Shown in pieces: positions 1 to 7,760 of a stretch of DNA of 64,000 nucleotides (the stretch's first letter is position 1; each line of letters opens with the position of its first letter). The DNA is taken from NCBI RefSeq assembly GCF_014646235.1, contig NZ_BMNB01000002.1:186001-250000 (forward strand), given 5' to 3'. The stretch is from Micromonospora sonchi. GTDB lineage: Bacteria > Actinomycetota > Actinomycetes > Mycobacteriales > Micromonosporaceae. The position numbers were made by a program, and so were the translations under genes. Under the pieces are notes generated by a model, which was given only the letters and a program-made list of their open reading frames with translations, ran no database searches and was not told where the DNA came from.

Positions 1-606
1 CACGCAGGCGACGATGACCAGGTTCTGCAGGATCCCGGCGTACCCCTCGACCAGGTGCCAGTTGTCGCCGAGCAGGTACCCGGCCAGCACAAAAACGGTG
101 TTCCAGATCAGGCTGCCCAGCGTGGTGTAGACGACGAAGGTGAGCACCGGCATCCGCTCCACGCCGGCCGGAATGGAGATCATGCTCCGGAAGATCGGAA
201 TCATCCGGCCGAAGAAGACGGCCTTGACGCCGTGCCGCAGGAACCACTCCTCGGTCCGATCGACGTCGCTGAGTTTCACCAGCGGCAGCCGCGCCGCGAT
301 CGCCCGCGTCCGCTCCCGCCCCAACGCCGCGCCGATCCAGTACAACGCCAGCGCCCCGACCAGCGAGCCGAGGGTGGTCCAGAAGATCGCCCCGATGACG
401 CTCATCCGGCCCTGCGCCGCGACGAACCCGGCCAGCGGCAGGATGACCTCGCTCGGAATCGGCGGGAAGAGATTCTCCAACGCCACCGCCAGCCCCGCGC
501 CCGGGCCGCCGAGCCGCTCCACCAGATCGGTGACGAAACCGACGAGGCCGTCCTGGGGCGGCCCGGACCGGCCGGGCTCTTCGGCGGCGTACGGAAAGAG
601 AATCAT
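1..606 (-). CDS. DedA family membrane protein (partial)
   Basis: This gene runs off the left edge, so only the first 202 residues are visible. The product is a DedA/SNARE-associated integral membrane protein, a family linked to membrane lipid (undecaprenyl-phosphate or phosphatidylethanolamine) flipping and membrane homeostasis. The diagnostic stretch ENLFPPIPSEVILPLAGF is present near residue 43, followed by hydrophobic segments and the conserved FFGRMIPIFRSMISIPAG motif. The start is the ATG at 604-606. The specific substrate cannot be told from sequence. The gene is oriented away from the kinase gene to its right. Confidence 0.9.
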   Translation of the reverse strand, partial: MILFPYAAEEPGRSGPPQDGLVGFVTDLVERLGGPGAGLAVALENLFPPIPSEVILPLAGFVAAQGRMSVIGAIFWTTLGSLVGALALYWIGAALGRERTRAIAARLPLVKLSDVDRTEEWFLRHGVKAVFFGRMIPIFRSMISIPAGVERMPVLTFVVYTTLGSLIWNTVFVLAGYLLGDNWHLVEGYAGILQNLVIVACV

Positions 607-746
607 GCTCCCTACGCTACGAACTGAGCCCGCGGACCGCTCAACCGGTATCGGCTCCGTGCGACGACAAGGCTCTACGCTGCGCAAGCGGGGAGGCGAC
701 GTCCTATGTATCCCGTCACGGCGCGGAGAGCCCGACCCGACGTCGG

Positions 747-2366
747 TCAGTCGTCCTCGGGCAGCGTCTCTTCGAGCCGGTCGAGCAGGTCGTCCAGGCG
801 GTCGGCGAAGTCGGCGGGAAGCCGGCCGCGTTCGGCCTCGTCCTCGATGCGGTCGCGCAGCTTCCCGATCCGTTTCTCGCGGTCCTTGGGCTTGCCCCGG
901 GCGAGATCGGTGAAATCCTTACGCAGCCGGTCGGCGACCTTGCGGTCCACGTCGCCGACGAGTTGCGCCTCGGTGAGCAGGGCGACGAACTCGGCGGCGG
1001 TCTGCCGCAGGCTCACTGGTTCTGATTCGGAAGGAGGCGCCGACGGGCTGGGGCGCAGTGCCGTCGGGGTGGTCGAGGCCGGTGCAGCGGCCCGATCGGC
1101 CGGGGCGGTGGTGACGGTCGTGCTCGGCGGCGCCTCCTCGTCGCCGTTGCCGAGGGCGAGCACCACGCCCACCCCGACGAGCAGCGCCAGGCCGGCCGCC
1201 ACCAACGCGCCGACCGGTGGGACGTTCCGCCCCGGCCTCCGGCCCGCGCCGCGCCCGCGACGGCCGCTGCCACGGGCCGGGCCACCGGCCGGCCGAGCGG
1301 ACGCGGCCCAGACACTGGTGGCGGCCCCCTCCGGGGCGGAGCCGGCGGCCGGGCGCACGGAGGTGGGCTCGCCGGCGGCGGGCGTGGCCCTGGCGGACCA
1401 CATGCCGGCCCGGTCGATCAGCGTCGGTGGATGCGCCGGCGCCGGCCGGGCCACGGCCGCCGTCGGCTCGCCGCCGGCCGGAGCGGAGGTGATCGGCAGT
1501 ACGGCGGTGGGCGACCCCACCGGGCCGGTCGGCCCGGCCGCGGCACGCAGCCGGGCCGCCAACTGTCCGGCGGTGGGCCGCCGGGCCGGCTCCGGGTCGA
1601 GGCAGGCCAACACCAGTTCGGCGACGTCGGCGGGCAACCCCGGCGTCCGCGGCGGCGCCACGGGCGGCCGCTGGGCGTGCACCCGGGCGGCCTCCTCCCA
1701 ACTGCGTACGGGCAACGGAACGTCACCGGTCAGGGTGCGGTACAGCAGCACGCCGAGCGCGTACAGGTCGCTGGCCGGATTCGGTGCCCCGGCCCGCAAC
1801 CGCTCCGGAGCGATGTACGCGGGCGTACCCATGATCGGTTCGCCGCTCGGGCCGGGGCCGGCGTGCTGGGGGCCGGCGAGCGCGGCGATGCCGAAGTCCA
1901 GCACCTTGGCGCCGGTCTCGGTGAGCATGACGTTGCCCGGCTTGATGTCCCGGTGCACCACCCCGATGCGGTGTGCGGCGGCGAGCGCGGCGGCGACCTC
2001 GGCGCCCATCCGGAGCGCCGACGGCCAGGGCAGCGGGCTCTCGGCCAGCCGATCGGCGAGACTGCGCCCGTCGACCAGCTCCATCACCAGGTACGGCACG
2101 GTGCCGCCGTCGAGAATCGCCTCGCCGTAGTCGTACACCTGGGTAACGTGCGGGTGAGCGAGCCGGGCCGCGGCGCGGGCCTCCCGCCGGATGACGGCCC
2201 GCAGGTCCGGGTCGACGGCGAACGCGCCGGCGAGCACCTTCACCGCGACGAGCCGGCCCAGCACCTCGTCGTCGGCGCGCCACACCTCGGACATTCCGCC
2301 GAGGCCGATGCGGTCGTGCAACACGTAGCGGTCCTGCAACCGCAGGTTGGGCGTTAACGGCGACAT
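747..2366 (-). CDS. Ser/Thr protein kinase, PknB-like, with one membrane segment
   Basis: A 539-residue Hanks-type kinase. The domain begins near residue 13, with the glycine loop (GLGGMSEV), the ATP-binding Lys in VAVKVL, the catalytic loop HRDIKPGN and the DFG motif (LDFGIA), so it should be active. A Pro/Ala-rich linker leads to a basic patch, one transmembrane helix at about 385-406 and a 130-residue outer region. The outer region is Thr/Pro-rich and then strongly charged and helical. It has no PASTA repeats, so the external sensor differs from classical PknB. The ATG at 2366 is preferred over an upstream in-frame start because homology begins a few residues later. Confidence 0.9.
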   Translation of the reverse strand: MSPLTPNLRLQDRYVLHDRIGLGGMSEVWRADDEVLGRLVAVKVLAGAFAVDPDLRAVIRREARAAARLAHPHVTQVYDYGEAILDGGTVPYLVMELVDGRSLADRLAESPLPWPSALRMGAEVAAALAAAHRIGVVHRDIKPGNVMLTETGAKVLDFGIAALAGPQHAGPGPSGEPIMGTPAYIAPERLRAGAPNPASDLYALGVLLYRTLTGDVPLPVRSWEEAARVHAQRPPVAPPRTPGLPADVAELVLACLDPEPARRPTAGQLAARLRAAAGPTGPVGSPTAVLPITSAPAGGEPTAAVARPAPAHPPTLIDRAGMWSARATPAAGEPTSVRPAAGSAPEGAATSVWAASARPAGGPARGSGRRGRGAGRRPGRNVPPVGALVAAGLALLVGVGVVLALGNGDEEAPPSTTVTTAPADRAAAPASTTPTALRPSPSAPPSESEPVSLRQTAAEFVALLTEAQLVGDVDRKVADRLRKDFTDLARGKPKDREKRIGKLRDRIEDEAERGRLPADFADRLDDLLDRLEETLPEDD

Positions 2367-2489
2367 GATCGTCAAGTCTGCCCGGTCACCCGGCCGGTCC
2401 ACCACCCGCCCCGGCCGCACCGCCGGTCATCAAGCCCGGCCGTCAGCCGGGCTGCCGGTCGTCGAGCCGAGCTGTCAGTTGTTAGTAGG

Positions 2490-2526
2490 GGGCCCCTTCA
2501 ATGCACCAGGCGTTAAAAAGGGGCCC
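2490..2526 (-). terminator. GGGGCCC-type hairpin after the LacI/small-protein unit
   Basis: GGGCCCCTT at 2490-2498 pairs with AAGGGGCCC at 2518-2526 across a 19-base loop. It sits just past the stop of the small gene at 2538, in minus-strand reading. A second short hairpin (AGCCCGGC / GCCGGGCT, 2433-2453) lies between it and the kinase start. Hairpins of this composition without a long U tract are usual actinobacterial terminators. Confidence 0.6.
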
Positions 2527-2537
2527 TTCCTTTCGCG

Positions 2538-2732
2538 CTAGCAGGCGCAGCGGGACGGGGCGGGCTGGATCTGGTCGGCGAGGCGGTGCAGGGCTGCGGC
2601 GGTGAGCCGGCGGGCGCCGACCAGTCGCGCGGCACGCGGCGGGTCGGGACGGATCGGCGCGTCCGGCCGGGCGGAGGTGACGTGCCGCGTGACCGCGTCG
2701 ACGGCGAAGATGAAGCCGGCGGGCTGTTCCAT
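2538..2732 (-). CDS. small hypothetical protein downstream of LacI regulator
   Basis: A 64-residue protein (MEQPAGFIFAVDAVTRHVTS...). The ATG at 2732 is preceded by GAGGAG with a 6-base gap, and that site lies inside the last codons of the LacI gene, so translation is probably coupled. Central VTSARPDAP and C-terminal AALHRLADQI stretches look like a conserved small actinobacterial protein. The last residues are Cys-Ala-Cys. No domain is recognised. A TTG two codons upstream is an alternative start. Function unknown. Confidence 0.55.
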   Translation of the reverse strand: MEQPAGFIFAVDAVTRHVTSARPDAPIRPDPPRAARLVGARRLTAAALHRLADQIQPAPSRCAC

Positions 2733-2734
2733 GT

Positions 2735-3790
2735 TCAACTCCTCGGTAGTGGTCCACTGCTGGTGCGGACGACGAGCGTGGTGGGCAGCAGGATCTGGCC
2801 CGCCGAGGCGTCCGCGGGCGGGTCGAACAGGAGTTCGGCCGCCGAGCGGCCCTTCTCCTCGCCGGGCTGGCGCACGGTGGTCAGGCCGGCGGTGGCGGCC
2901 TCGGCGATGTCGTCGAAGCCGGTCACCGAAATGGCCCGGCGCGGCCCGCCGGCCGCCGCCAGCGCGTCCAGCGCGCCCAGGGCGAGCACGTCGGAGCAGG
3001 CCAGCACGGCGGTCGGCGGCTCGGCGAGGGCGTCGAGCGCGCGTACGGCCGCGGCACCGGCGGCCCGGGTGTTGCCGGGCGCCGAGAGGATCGTCAACTC
3101 GGGCCAGGCGACGCCGACCGCGGCGAAGGCATCGGCGAAGCCGGCGAGGCGCTCGCGGGTGGTCGGGTGCGGCACGTCGGCGACGTCGGCCACCCGCAAC
3201 GGCCCGGTGGCGGCGTCGGACAGGACGTCGTCACCGAGCAGGGCGACCCGGCGGTGACCGAGACCGGCCAGGTGTTCGGCAACCGAACGGGCGGCGGCCC
3301 GCTCGTCGATGCCCACCCACCGGTCACCGGCGCGGGGACGCGCGGCGGTGGTGACGAACGGCAGCCCGCGACCCCGGATGGTGTCGAGGATCCCCTCCTC
3401 GTCACCGGCGCAGTAGACGCAGAATCCGTCGACGGCGGCGTTCTCCACCGCCTTGCCGGCGCCGGCCGGGTCGGCGGGCAGCGGCACGAGCAGCAGGCTG
3501 CTGCCGTGCCGCTCGGCAGCCTCGGCGATCCCGGTGAGGAACCGCACCGCGAAGGGATCGGTGAAGGCGTACGACAGCCGCGAGGTGAACAGCACCCCCA
3601 CGGCACCCACGAAGCCGCGCCGCAGCGAGCGGGCCGTCGGGTCGGGCCCCGGGTAGCCCATCTGGCGTGCGGTGTCGAGGATCCGTCGGCGCAGCTCGGT
3701 CGAGAGCTGGTCGGGGCGGGAGTAGGCGTTGGAGACGGTGCTGCGCGAGACACCGACGGCCTCGGCGACGGCCCGCAGGGTCGGTTTCAC
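2735..3790 (-). CDS. LacI family transcriptional regulator
   Basis: A 351-residue repressor. The N-terminal helix-turn-helix and hinge (LRAVAEAVGVSRSTVSNAYSRPDQLS) is followed by a periplasmic-binding-protein-like ligand domain (VGVLFTSRL..., VTGFDDIAEA). The start is the GTG at 3790, with GGGAGGG just upstream. Two palindromes immediately before the start suggest autoregulation. No sugar transport or catabolic gene lies beside it, only a small hypothetical gene, so the inducer is unknown. Confidence 0.92.
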   Translation of the reverse strand: MKPTLRAVAEAVGVSRSTVSNAYSRPDQLSTELRRRILDTARQMGYPGPDPTARSLRRGFVGAVGVLFTSRLSYAFTDPFAVRFLTGIAEAAERHGSSLLLVPLPADPAGAGKAVENAAVDGFCVYCAGDEEGILDTIRGRGLPFVTTAARPRAGDRWVGIDERAAARSVAEHLAGLGHRRVALLGDDVLSDAATGPLRVADVADVPHPTTRERLAGFADAFAAVGVAWPELTILSAPGNTRAAGAAAVRALDALAEPPTAVLACSDVLALGALDALAAAGGPRRAISVTGFDDIAEAATAGLTTVRQPGEEKGRSAAELLFDPPADASAGQILLPTTLVVRTSSGPLPRS

Positions 3791-3806
3791 CGGGCCCTCC
3801 CCTCTT

Positions 3807-3836
3807 CTGGATCGATTCAGTCTGGATCGATCCAGA
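3807..3836. promoter_or_regulatory. tandem palindromic operators upstream of the LacI gene
   Basis: TCTGGATCGATCCAGA (3821-3836) is a perfect 16-bp palindrome. The adjoining CTGGATCGATTCAG (3807-3820) is the same motif with one changed pair. Both have the central C-G step typical of LacI-family operators. They lie 16-46 bp before the start codon, so they are probably bound by the LacI protein itself. Confidence 0.7.
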
Positions 3837-3925
3837 GACTAGCCGCAGGGGCCGGAGGATGTCAACGCACGTGATTGCGTGAACCGGCGTGCAGCCGGTC
3901 CGGTGAGATCAGCCGTGCCGGCCGG

Positions 3926-4813
3926 TCACGGGGAATCGATGTCGGCGATGATCCGTTTGAGGATGTCCGGAGTGTTCTCCGGCGGCTCGGCCTCGACGCA
4001 GAGTCGCTCCATGGCCAGCGCGTAGAAGTCGAGGTCCTCGCGTTTGTCCAGATAGAGCGCGCTGGTCAACTGCTCGATGTAGACGATGTCCGGCAGGTCG
4101 TGGTCGCCGAAGCGCAGGATGGTGAAGGCACCCCCGGCCGCGGCGTGCCCACCCGCGGCGAACGGGATCACCTGCAGTCGGACGCTGGGCGTCCGGGTGG
4201 CCTCGAGCAGCGCCTCCAGTTGGCCACGCATCACCTGCGGGCCACCGATCGGTCGGCGCAGCACCGCCTCGTCGACCACCGCCCACAGCCGGGGCGGGCG
4301 CGGGCGCCGCAGCAACTCCTGACGCCGCATCCGCAGATCCACCCGGCGGTCGATCTCCGCCGGGTCGGCGCCGGAGTGACCGAGCAGCACCACGGCCCGG
4401 GCGTACTCCCAGGTCTGCAGCAGCCCCGGGACGAACTGGACCTCGTAGCTGCGGATCAGCACCGCCGCGGCCTCCAGGCCGAGGTACGACTGGAACCACG
4501 ACGGCAGTACGTCACCGTAACGGTGCCACCAGCCCGGGCTGTTGGCGTCCCGGGCGAGCTTGAGCAGCGCGAACCGCTCCTGCTCGTCGGTGACGCCGTA
4601 GAAGGTGAGCAGGTCGGCGACGTCGCGTTCCTTGAACCCGACCCGACCCAGCTCCATCCGGCTGATCTTCGATTCGGAGGAACGGATCTCCCAACCGGCG
4701 TCCTCCCGGGTCACCCCGCGCGACTCACGCAGCCGGCGCAGCTGCCCGCCCAGCAACATCCGCAGCACGGTCGGGCCGGCCGCCTGGCCCTGCTCGGCGG
4801 ACACCATCGTCAC
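3926..4813 (-). CDS. helix-turn-helix regulator with DUF5753 (Scr1-type)
   Basis: A 296-residue protein. An XRE-type HTH at about residues 15-70 (LRRLRESRGVTREDAGWEIR, SKISRMELGR) precedes a DUF5753 domain, recognised by YLGLEAAAVLIRSYEVQFVPGLLQT and a later VQVIPF-like stretch. This family is amplified in Streptomyces and Micromonospora and usually sits beside a DUF397 gene, as here. The GTG at 4813 has GGAGG 7 bases upstream and is preferred. The ATG at 4807 is an alternative. Confidence 0.88.
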   Translation of the reverse strand: MTMVSAEQGQAAGPTVLRMLLGGQLRRLRESRGVTREDAGWEIRSSESKISRMELGRVGFKERDVADLLTFYGVTDEQERFALLKLARDANSPGWWHRYGDVLPSWFQSYLGLEAAAVLIRSYEVQFVPGLLQTWEYARAVVLLGHSGADPAEIDRRVDLRMRRQELLRRPRPPRLWAVVDEAVLRRPIGGPQVMRGQLEALLEATRTPSVRLQVIPFAAGGHAAAGGAFTILRFGDHDLPDIVYIEQLTSALYLDKREDLDFYALAMERLCVEAEPPENTPDILKRIIADIDSP

Positions 4814-4946
4814 CTGCCGTCCTCCGCATGCCGTCGGTGTGGCCGAACCGGTGAGCCGGCCCGACCGACCTGTAAGCATGCCATGAACCATCAGTGAGGT
4901 GAACCTCCATCCCGTGCGCGGCGATTCCCGCGGGTGGGATGTCGGG

Positions 4947-5186
4947 TCAGCCGATCAGATGATCGAAGTCTCCGTCCCGGGCGCCGAGCACGAACGCGGC
5001 GATCTCGTCCACGGTGTAGATCAGCGCCGGCCCCTGAGGGTGCCGGGAGTTACGCATGGCGATCCCCGCGCCACCGGGCAACTCCGCCAACTCCACGCAG
5101 TTCCCACTGGGATTGCTGCGTCGGCTCTTCTGCCAGGCGAGGGGAGGCAACTCGTGTGCGGGTACACCGTTCGGCGGCTGCTGCAT
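4947..5186 (-). CDS. DUF397 domain protein
   Basis: A 79-residue protein with the DUF397 signature: W-x-KSRRSNPSGNCVELA early, then IAMRNSRHPQGPALIYT, then an acidic FDHLIG end. DUF397 proteins are small partners of DUF5753 HTH regulators and can relieve their repression; some pairs behave like toxin-antitoxin or developmental switches. It is transcribed toward the regulator gene on the same strand with a gap of about 130 bp. GGAGAG lies 13 bases before the ATG. Confidence 0.9.
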   Translation of the reverse strand: MQQPPNGVPAHELPPLAWQKSRRSNPSGNCVELAELPGGAGIAMRNSRHPQGPALIYTVDEIAAFVLGARDGDFDHLIG

Positions 5187-5276
5187 GGGTGCGTGGGTTC
5201 TCTCCGTTGGGCGCCGGTGCCGTGGGGAGGAGCGGTAGCGGCACGAGGGACGGTGTCGACTCGATCGTTCTGCACG

Positions 5277-5348
5277 TGCATCTGCTATTGCATCTGCAAT
5301 GGACAGCGAGCATGATAGCGCATGTGAGCGGTGCGCAGCCGCTCACAT
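5277..5348. promoter_or_regulatory. repeat and palindrome between the DUF397 and GGDEF genes
   Basis: TGCATCTGC occurs twice with a 12-bp period (5277-5285, 5289-5297). ATGTGAGCGG (5322-5331) pairs perfectly with CCGCTCACAT (5339-5348) across 7 bases. The cluster lies in the divergent control region of the two genes, and the DNA here is more AT-rich than its surroundings. It probably holds the operator of the DUF5753 regulator or another factor. Which protein binds is not known. Confidence 0.5.
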
Positions 5349-5432
5349 TCTGTTACGTGAACCTGGCCGCCACCAGGGGAAACGAGGTGTCTGGCAGCGC
5401 TGGACGCTGCGGCGGGGCGAAGGGAGTGGTCG

Positions 5433-6080
5433 GTGCCGGATCCGCTGACCGTCGCATCCGGCATCTGTGCTGCGGGAGCCCTGCTCTCCTCCTGGCAGCT
5501 GGGACGACGGGCCGTACGGGCCGAAGCCGAGATCGGGCATCTCCGGGCCGAACTGGCCGCCGAGCGGCACGCCGCCAGCCACGACCCGCTGACCGGCCTG
5601 CCCAACCGACGGGCTTTTTACCGCCTCGCCGCCGCGCTGCTCACCGACGGCACCGGCCGCCCACTGGTCGCGGTGGTGCTGGACCTGGACGGCTTCAAGC
5701 AGATCAACGACCGGTACGGCCACTCGGCCGGCGACCAGGTCCTGATCAGCGTCGCCCAGCGGCTGGCCGCCTTCGCCGGCGACAACCCGGTGGCACGGCT
5801 CGGCGGTGACGAGTTCGCCGGGCTGCTGGCCAGCCCCACGATCGACCGGCGGTGGATCGAGCAGGCCACCCGGCAGCTGTGCGACATGCTCGCCGCACCG
5901 ATCCCGCTGAGCGCGACCACCCTCCGGGTGACCGCCTCGGTCGGGCTGGCACCGGTGCACGGGGCTCAGTTGGCCGAGGCGCTCGACCGCGCCGACGCGG
6001 CGATGTACGAGGCCAAGGGGCTCGGATCGGGCCGATCCGGCCGAGCGCTGCGCGGCAGCGCGCACCTCGCCGAGTGCTGA
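5433..6080 (+). CDS. GGDEF domain protein (diguanylate cyclase)
   Basis: A 215-residue protein with one hydrophobic N-terminal segment (about residues 5-24), a short helical linker and a single GGDEF domain from about residue 48. DPLTGLPNRR, DLDGFKQIND and an intact RLGGDEF (GGDEF at 124-128) indicate a catalytically competent cyclase making cyclic di-GMP. The inhibitory RxxD site usually found 5 residues before GGDEF is absent, so product inhibition may be lost. No sensor domain is attached. The GTG at 5433 follows AGGGAG. Confidence 0.9.
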   Translation: MPDPLTVASGICAAGALLSSWQLGRRAVRAEAEIGHLRAELAAERHAASHDPLTGLPNRRAFYRLAAALLTDGTGRPLVAVVLDLDGFKQINDRYGHSAGDQVLISVAQRLAAFAGDNPVARLGGDEFAGLLASPTIDRRWIEQATRQLCDMLAAPIPLSATTLRVTASVGLAPVHGAQLAEALDRADAAMYEAKGLGSGRSGRALRGSAHLAEC

Positions 6081-6132
6081 CCGGCCCAGGCCCCCGCGTA
6101 GGCAGCCCGACCGCACCAGGCGGCGGCGTTGC

Positions 6133-6615
6133 TCAGTGCCAGCCGTAGCCGGCCCGCAACGCCTGGCTGACCCGGTCGAAACGGGCCCGGTCCAGCACCG
6201 CGCCCTCGCGCCGGATGCCGTCCTCGCGCATGGTCAGCACCCGGTCCAACCGCACCCAGCTGGGCCGCTTCTCCCGGTCCCACTCGCCAGGGCCGAGGGC
6301 CAGCCAGTGTCGCTCGCCGTCGCGATCACGCTGGCTGGACAGCATCAGCCCGAACAGCGTCCGGCTGTGCCGGCCCACCACCAGCACCGGCCGATCCTTG
6401 CCCTGCCGGGGGTCGTCCTCGTAGGACACCCAGGTCCAGACGATCTCCCCCGGGTCGGCCTGCCCGTCGGGCTCCGGGGCGTACGACAACTCGCGCCGCT
6501 GCAGGGCGTTGACCTGACGGGGCCGCGCGGCCCGAGCCGGGGTCGGCCCGGCACGCCGGGGGATCGGGATCGCCGCGCCGACCCGGGCCGCCATGTTCCT
6601 CAACAGACCTGCCAC
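6133..6615 (-). CDS. PemK/MazF-like protein
   Basis: A 160-residue protein. After a basic N-terminal extension of about 55 residues it shows the PemK/MazF fold signature PGEIVWTWVSYEDDPRQGKDRPVLVVGR, followed by LFGLMLSS. MazF/PemK proteins are usually mRNA interferases of type II toxin-antitoxin systems. No antitoxin-like gene is adjacent on either side, so it may be a solitary, domesticated member. The N-terminal extension is longer than in MazF (about 110 residues). Confidence 0.8.
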   Translation of the reverse strand: MAGLLRNMAARVGAAIPIPRRAGPTPARAARPRQVNALQRRELSYAPEPDGQADPGEIVWTWVSYEDDPRQGKDRPVLVVGRHSRTLFGLMLSSQRDRDGERHWLALGPGEWDREKRPSWVRLDRVLTMREDGIRREGAVLDRARFDRVSQALRAGYGWH

Positions 6616-6682
6616 GGCGGGCAGCCTAACGGTCGACGGCCACCTCGTGTCGGCAGGGTTGGGCGAAGCCTTGCCGCTTCGG

Positions 6683-7057
6683 CTACGGCCCGACCTCGTC
6701 GGGGCCGGCGAGCGGATCGATCGCGCCGTCGGCGGTGGCGGGCAGTCGGGCGACCATCTCCCGGAACTCGTCGACGGTGACCGCCTCGCGCAGCGTCGCG
6801 AACACCGCCGCCGCGCCGGTGCCCGCCAGCTGCGGGTCGACCCCGGCCCGCTGACCGACCCGGCGCAGGAAGTCCGCGGGCTCCTGCGGGGCCGACGCGG
6901 CGCCGAACTCGGCCGGCAGGTAGCCGGTCGGGTCGGTGCTCGGGCCGGTCATCCGCTCCGCGACGGTCTGCAGCACCGCCCGCGCGACGGCCTCGGCCTG
7001 CTCGGGCGGCAGGCCGGAGCGACGCGACACCGCGTCGACGAAAAGGGGAAACCGCAC
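6683..7057 (-). CDS. DUF2267 domain protein
   Basis: A 124-residue soluble protein, mostly helical, with the features of DUF2267: FVDAVSRRSGLPPEQAEAVARAVLQTVAERM, then LP.EF....PQ and a C-terminal VFATLREAVTVDEFREMVARLP. The GTG at 7057 has AGGAGG upstream; longer in-frame extensions lack homology. The function of the family is unknown. It is divergent from the PAP2-like gene. Confidence 0.82.
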   Translation of the reverse strand: MRFPLFVDAVSRRSGLPPEQAEAVARAVLQTVAERMTGPSTDPTGYLPAEFGAASAPQEPADFLRRVGQRAGVDPQLAGTGAAAVFATLREAVTVDEFREMVARLPATADGAIDPLAGPDEVGP

Positions 7058-7154
7058 GCCGCCTCCTGTCGTCAGCGCCGCGCTGGTTACCCTCGCCCGT
7101 CCCCGGCAAACGGAGGTGCCCCGCCGGTGGCACCCGTACGCGTACGGTTGGCCC

Positions 7155-7760
7155 GTGTCCACCGTCGTCGACCGGGCCACCTCCCACCGGCTGGCCCGGA
7201 TCACCACCGAGGTGTTCGCGCCCGCGGTGTTCGCCGCCGTGCTGCCCATGGTGGTCGCCGTGCACGCCACCGCACCGGCCGTCGTGGTCGGGCTCGGCTG
7301 GGGGGCGCTGGCCGTGCTGTTCTGCTCCGCCGTCCCGTACGGGATCATCTGGCTGGGCGTGCGGCGTGGCCAGCTGACCGACCACCACATCGGGGTACGC
7401 ACCCAGCGCCGCCGGCCGCTGCTGCACGGGATGGCATCCGTCCTGGCCGGCCTGACGCTGCTGGTGCTGCTCGGCGCGCCGCGTCCGCTGGTCGCCCTGG
7501 TGGTGGCGATGTTCGCCATCGTGGCCGGTGTCGCCGCGGTCAACCAGGTCTGGAAGTTGAGCGCCCACGCCGCGGTCTGCGCCGCGTCGGTGGCCGCCCT
7601 GATCTACGTCTTCGGCCCGGCGGCGGCTCCACTGCTGGCCCTGATCGGGCTGGTCGGCTGGTCACGGGTCCGGTTGGCCGCCCACAGTCTGGGCCAGGTG
7701 GTCGCGGGTACCGTGCTCGGTCCGCTCGTCGGGGCGCCGATCTTCGTCCTGCTCGGCTGA
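7155..7760 (+). CDS. PAP2-like membrane protein
   Basis: About 201 residues with five or six hydrophobic helices. A degenerate PAP2 phosphatase pattern is visible: KLSAHAA in place of the PSGHA motif and SRVRLAAHSLGQVVAGTVLG in place of SR-x5-H-x3-D-x3-G. The two catalytic-type histidines are kept, but the Asp partner is Gln, as in several actinobacterial members. It may dephosphorylate a lipid or be inactive. Its 3' end overlaps the convergent regulator gene by 99 bp. Confidence 0.75.
   Translation: MSTVVDRATSHRLARITTEVFAPAVFAAVLPMVVAVHATAPAVVVGLGWGALAVLFCSAVPYGIIWLGVRRGQLTDHHIGVRTQRRRPLLHGMASVLAGLTLLVLLGAPRPLVALVVAMFAIVAGVAAVNQVWKLSAHAAVCAASVAALIYVFGPAAAPLLALIGLVGWSRVRLAAHSLGQVVAGTVLGPLVGAPIFVLLG

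Noticed and set aside
5322..5348. Palindrome as a BldD site
   Set aside because: The TGTGAGCGG arms fit the BldD consensus only loosely, so no regulator is named.
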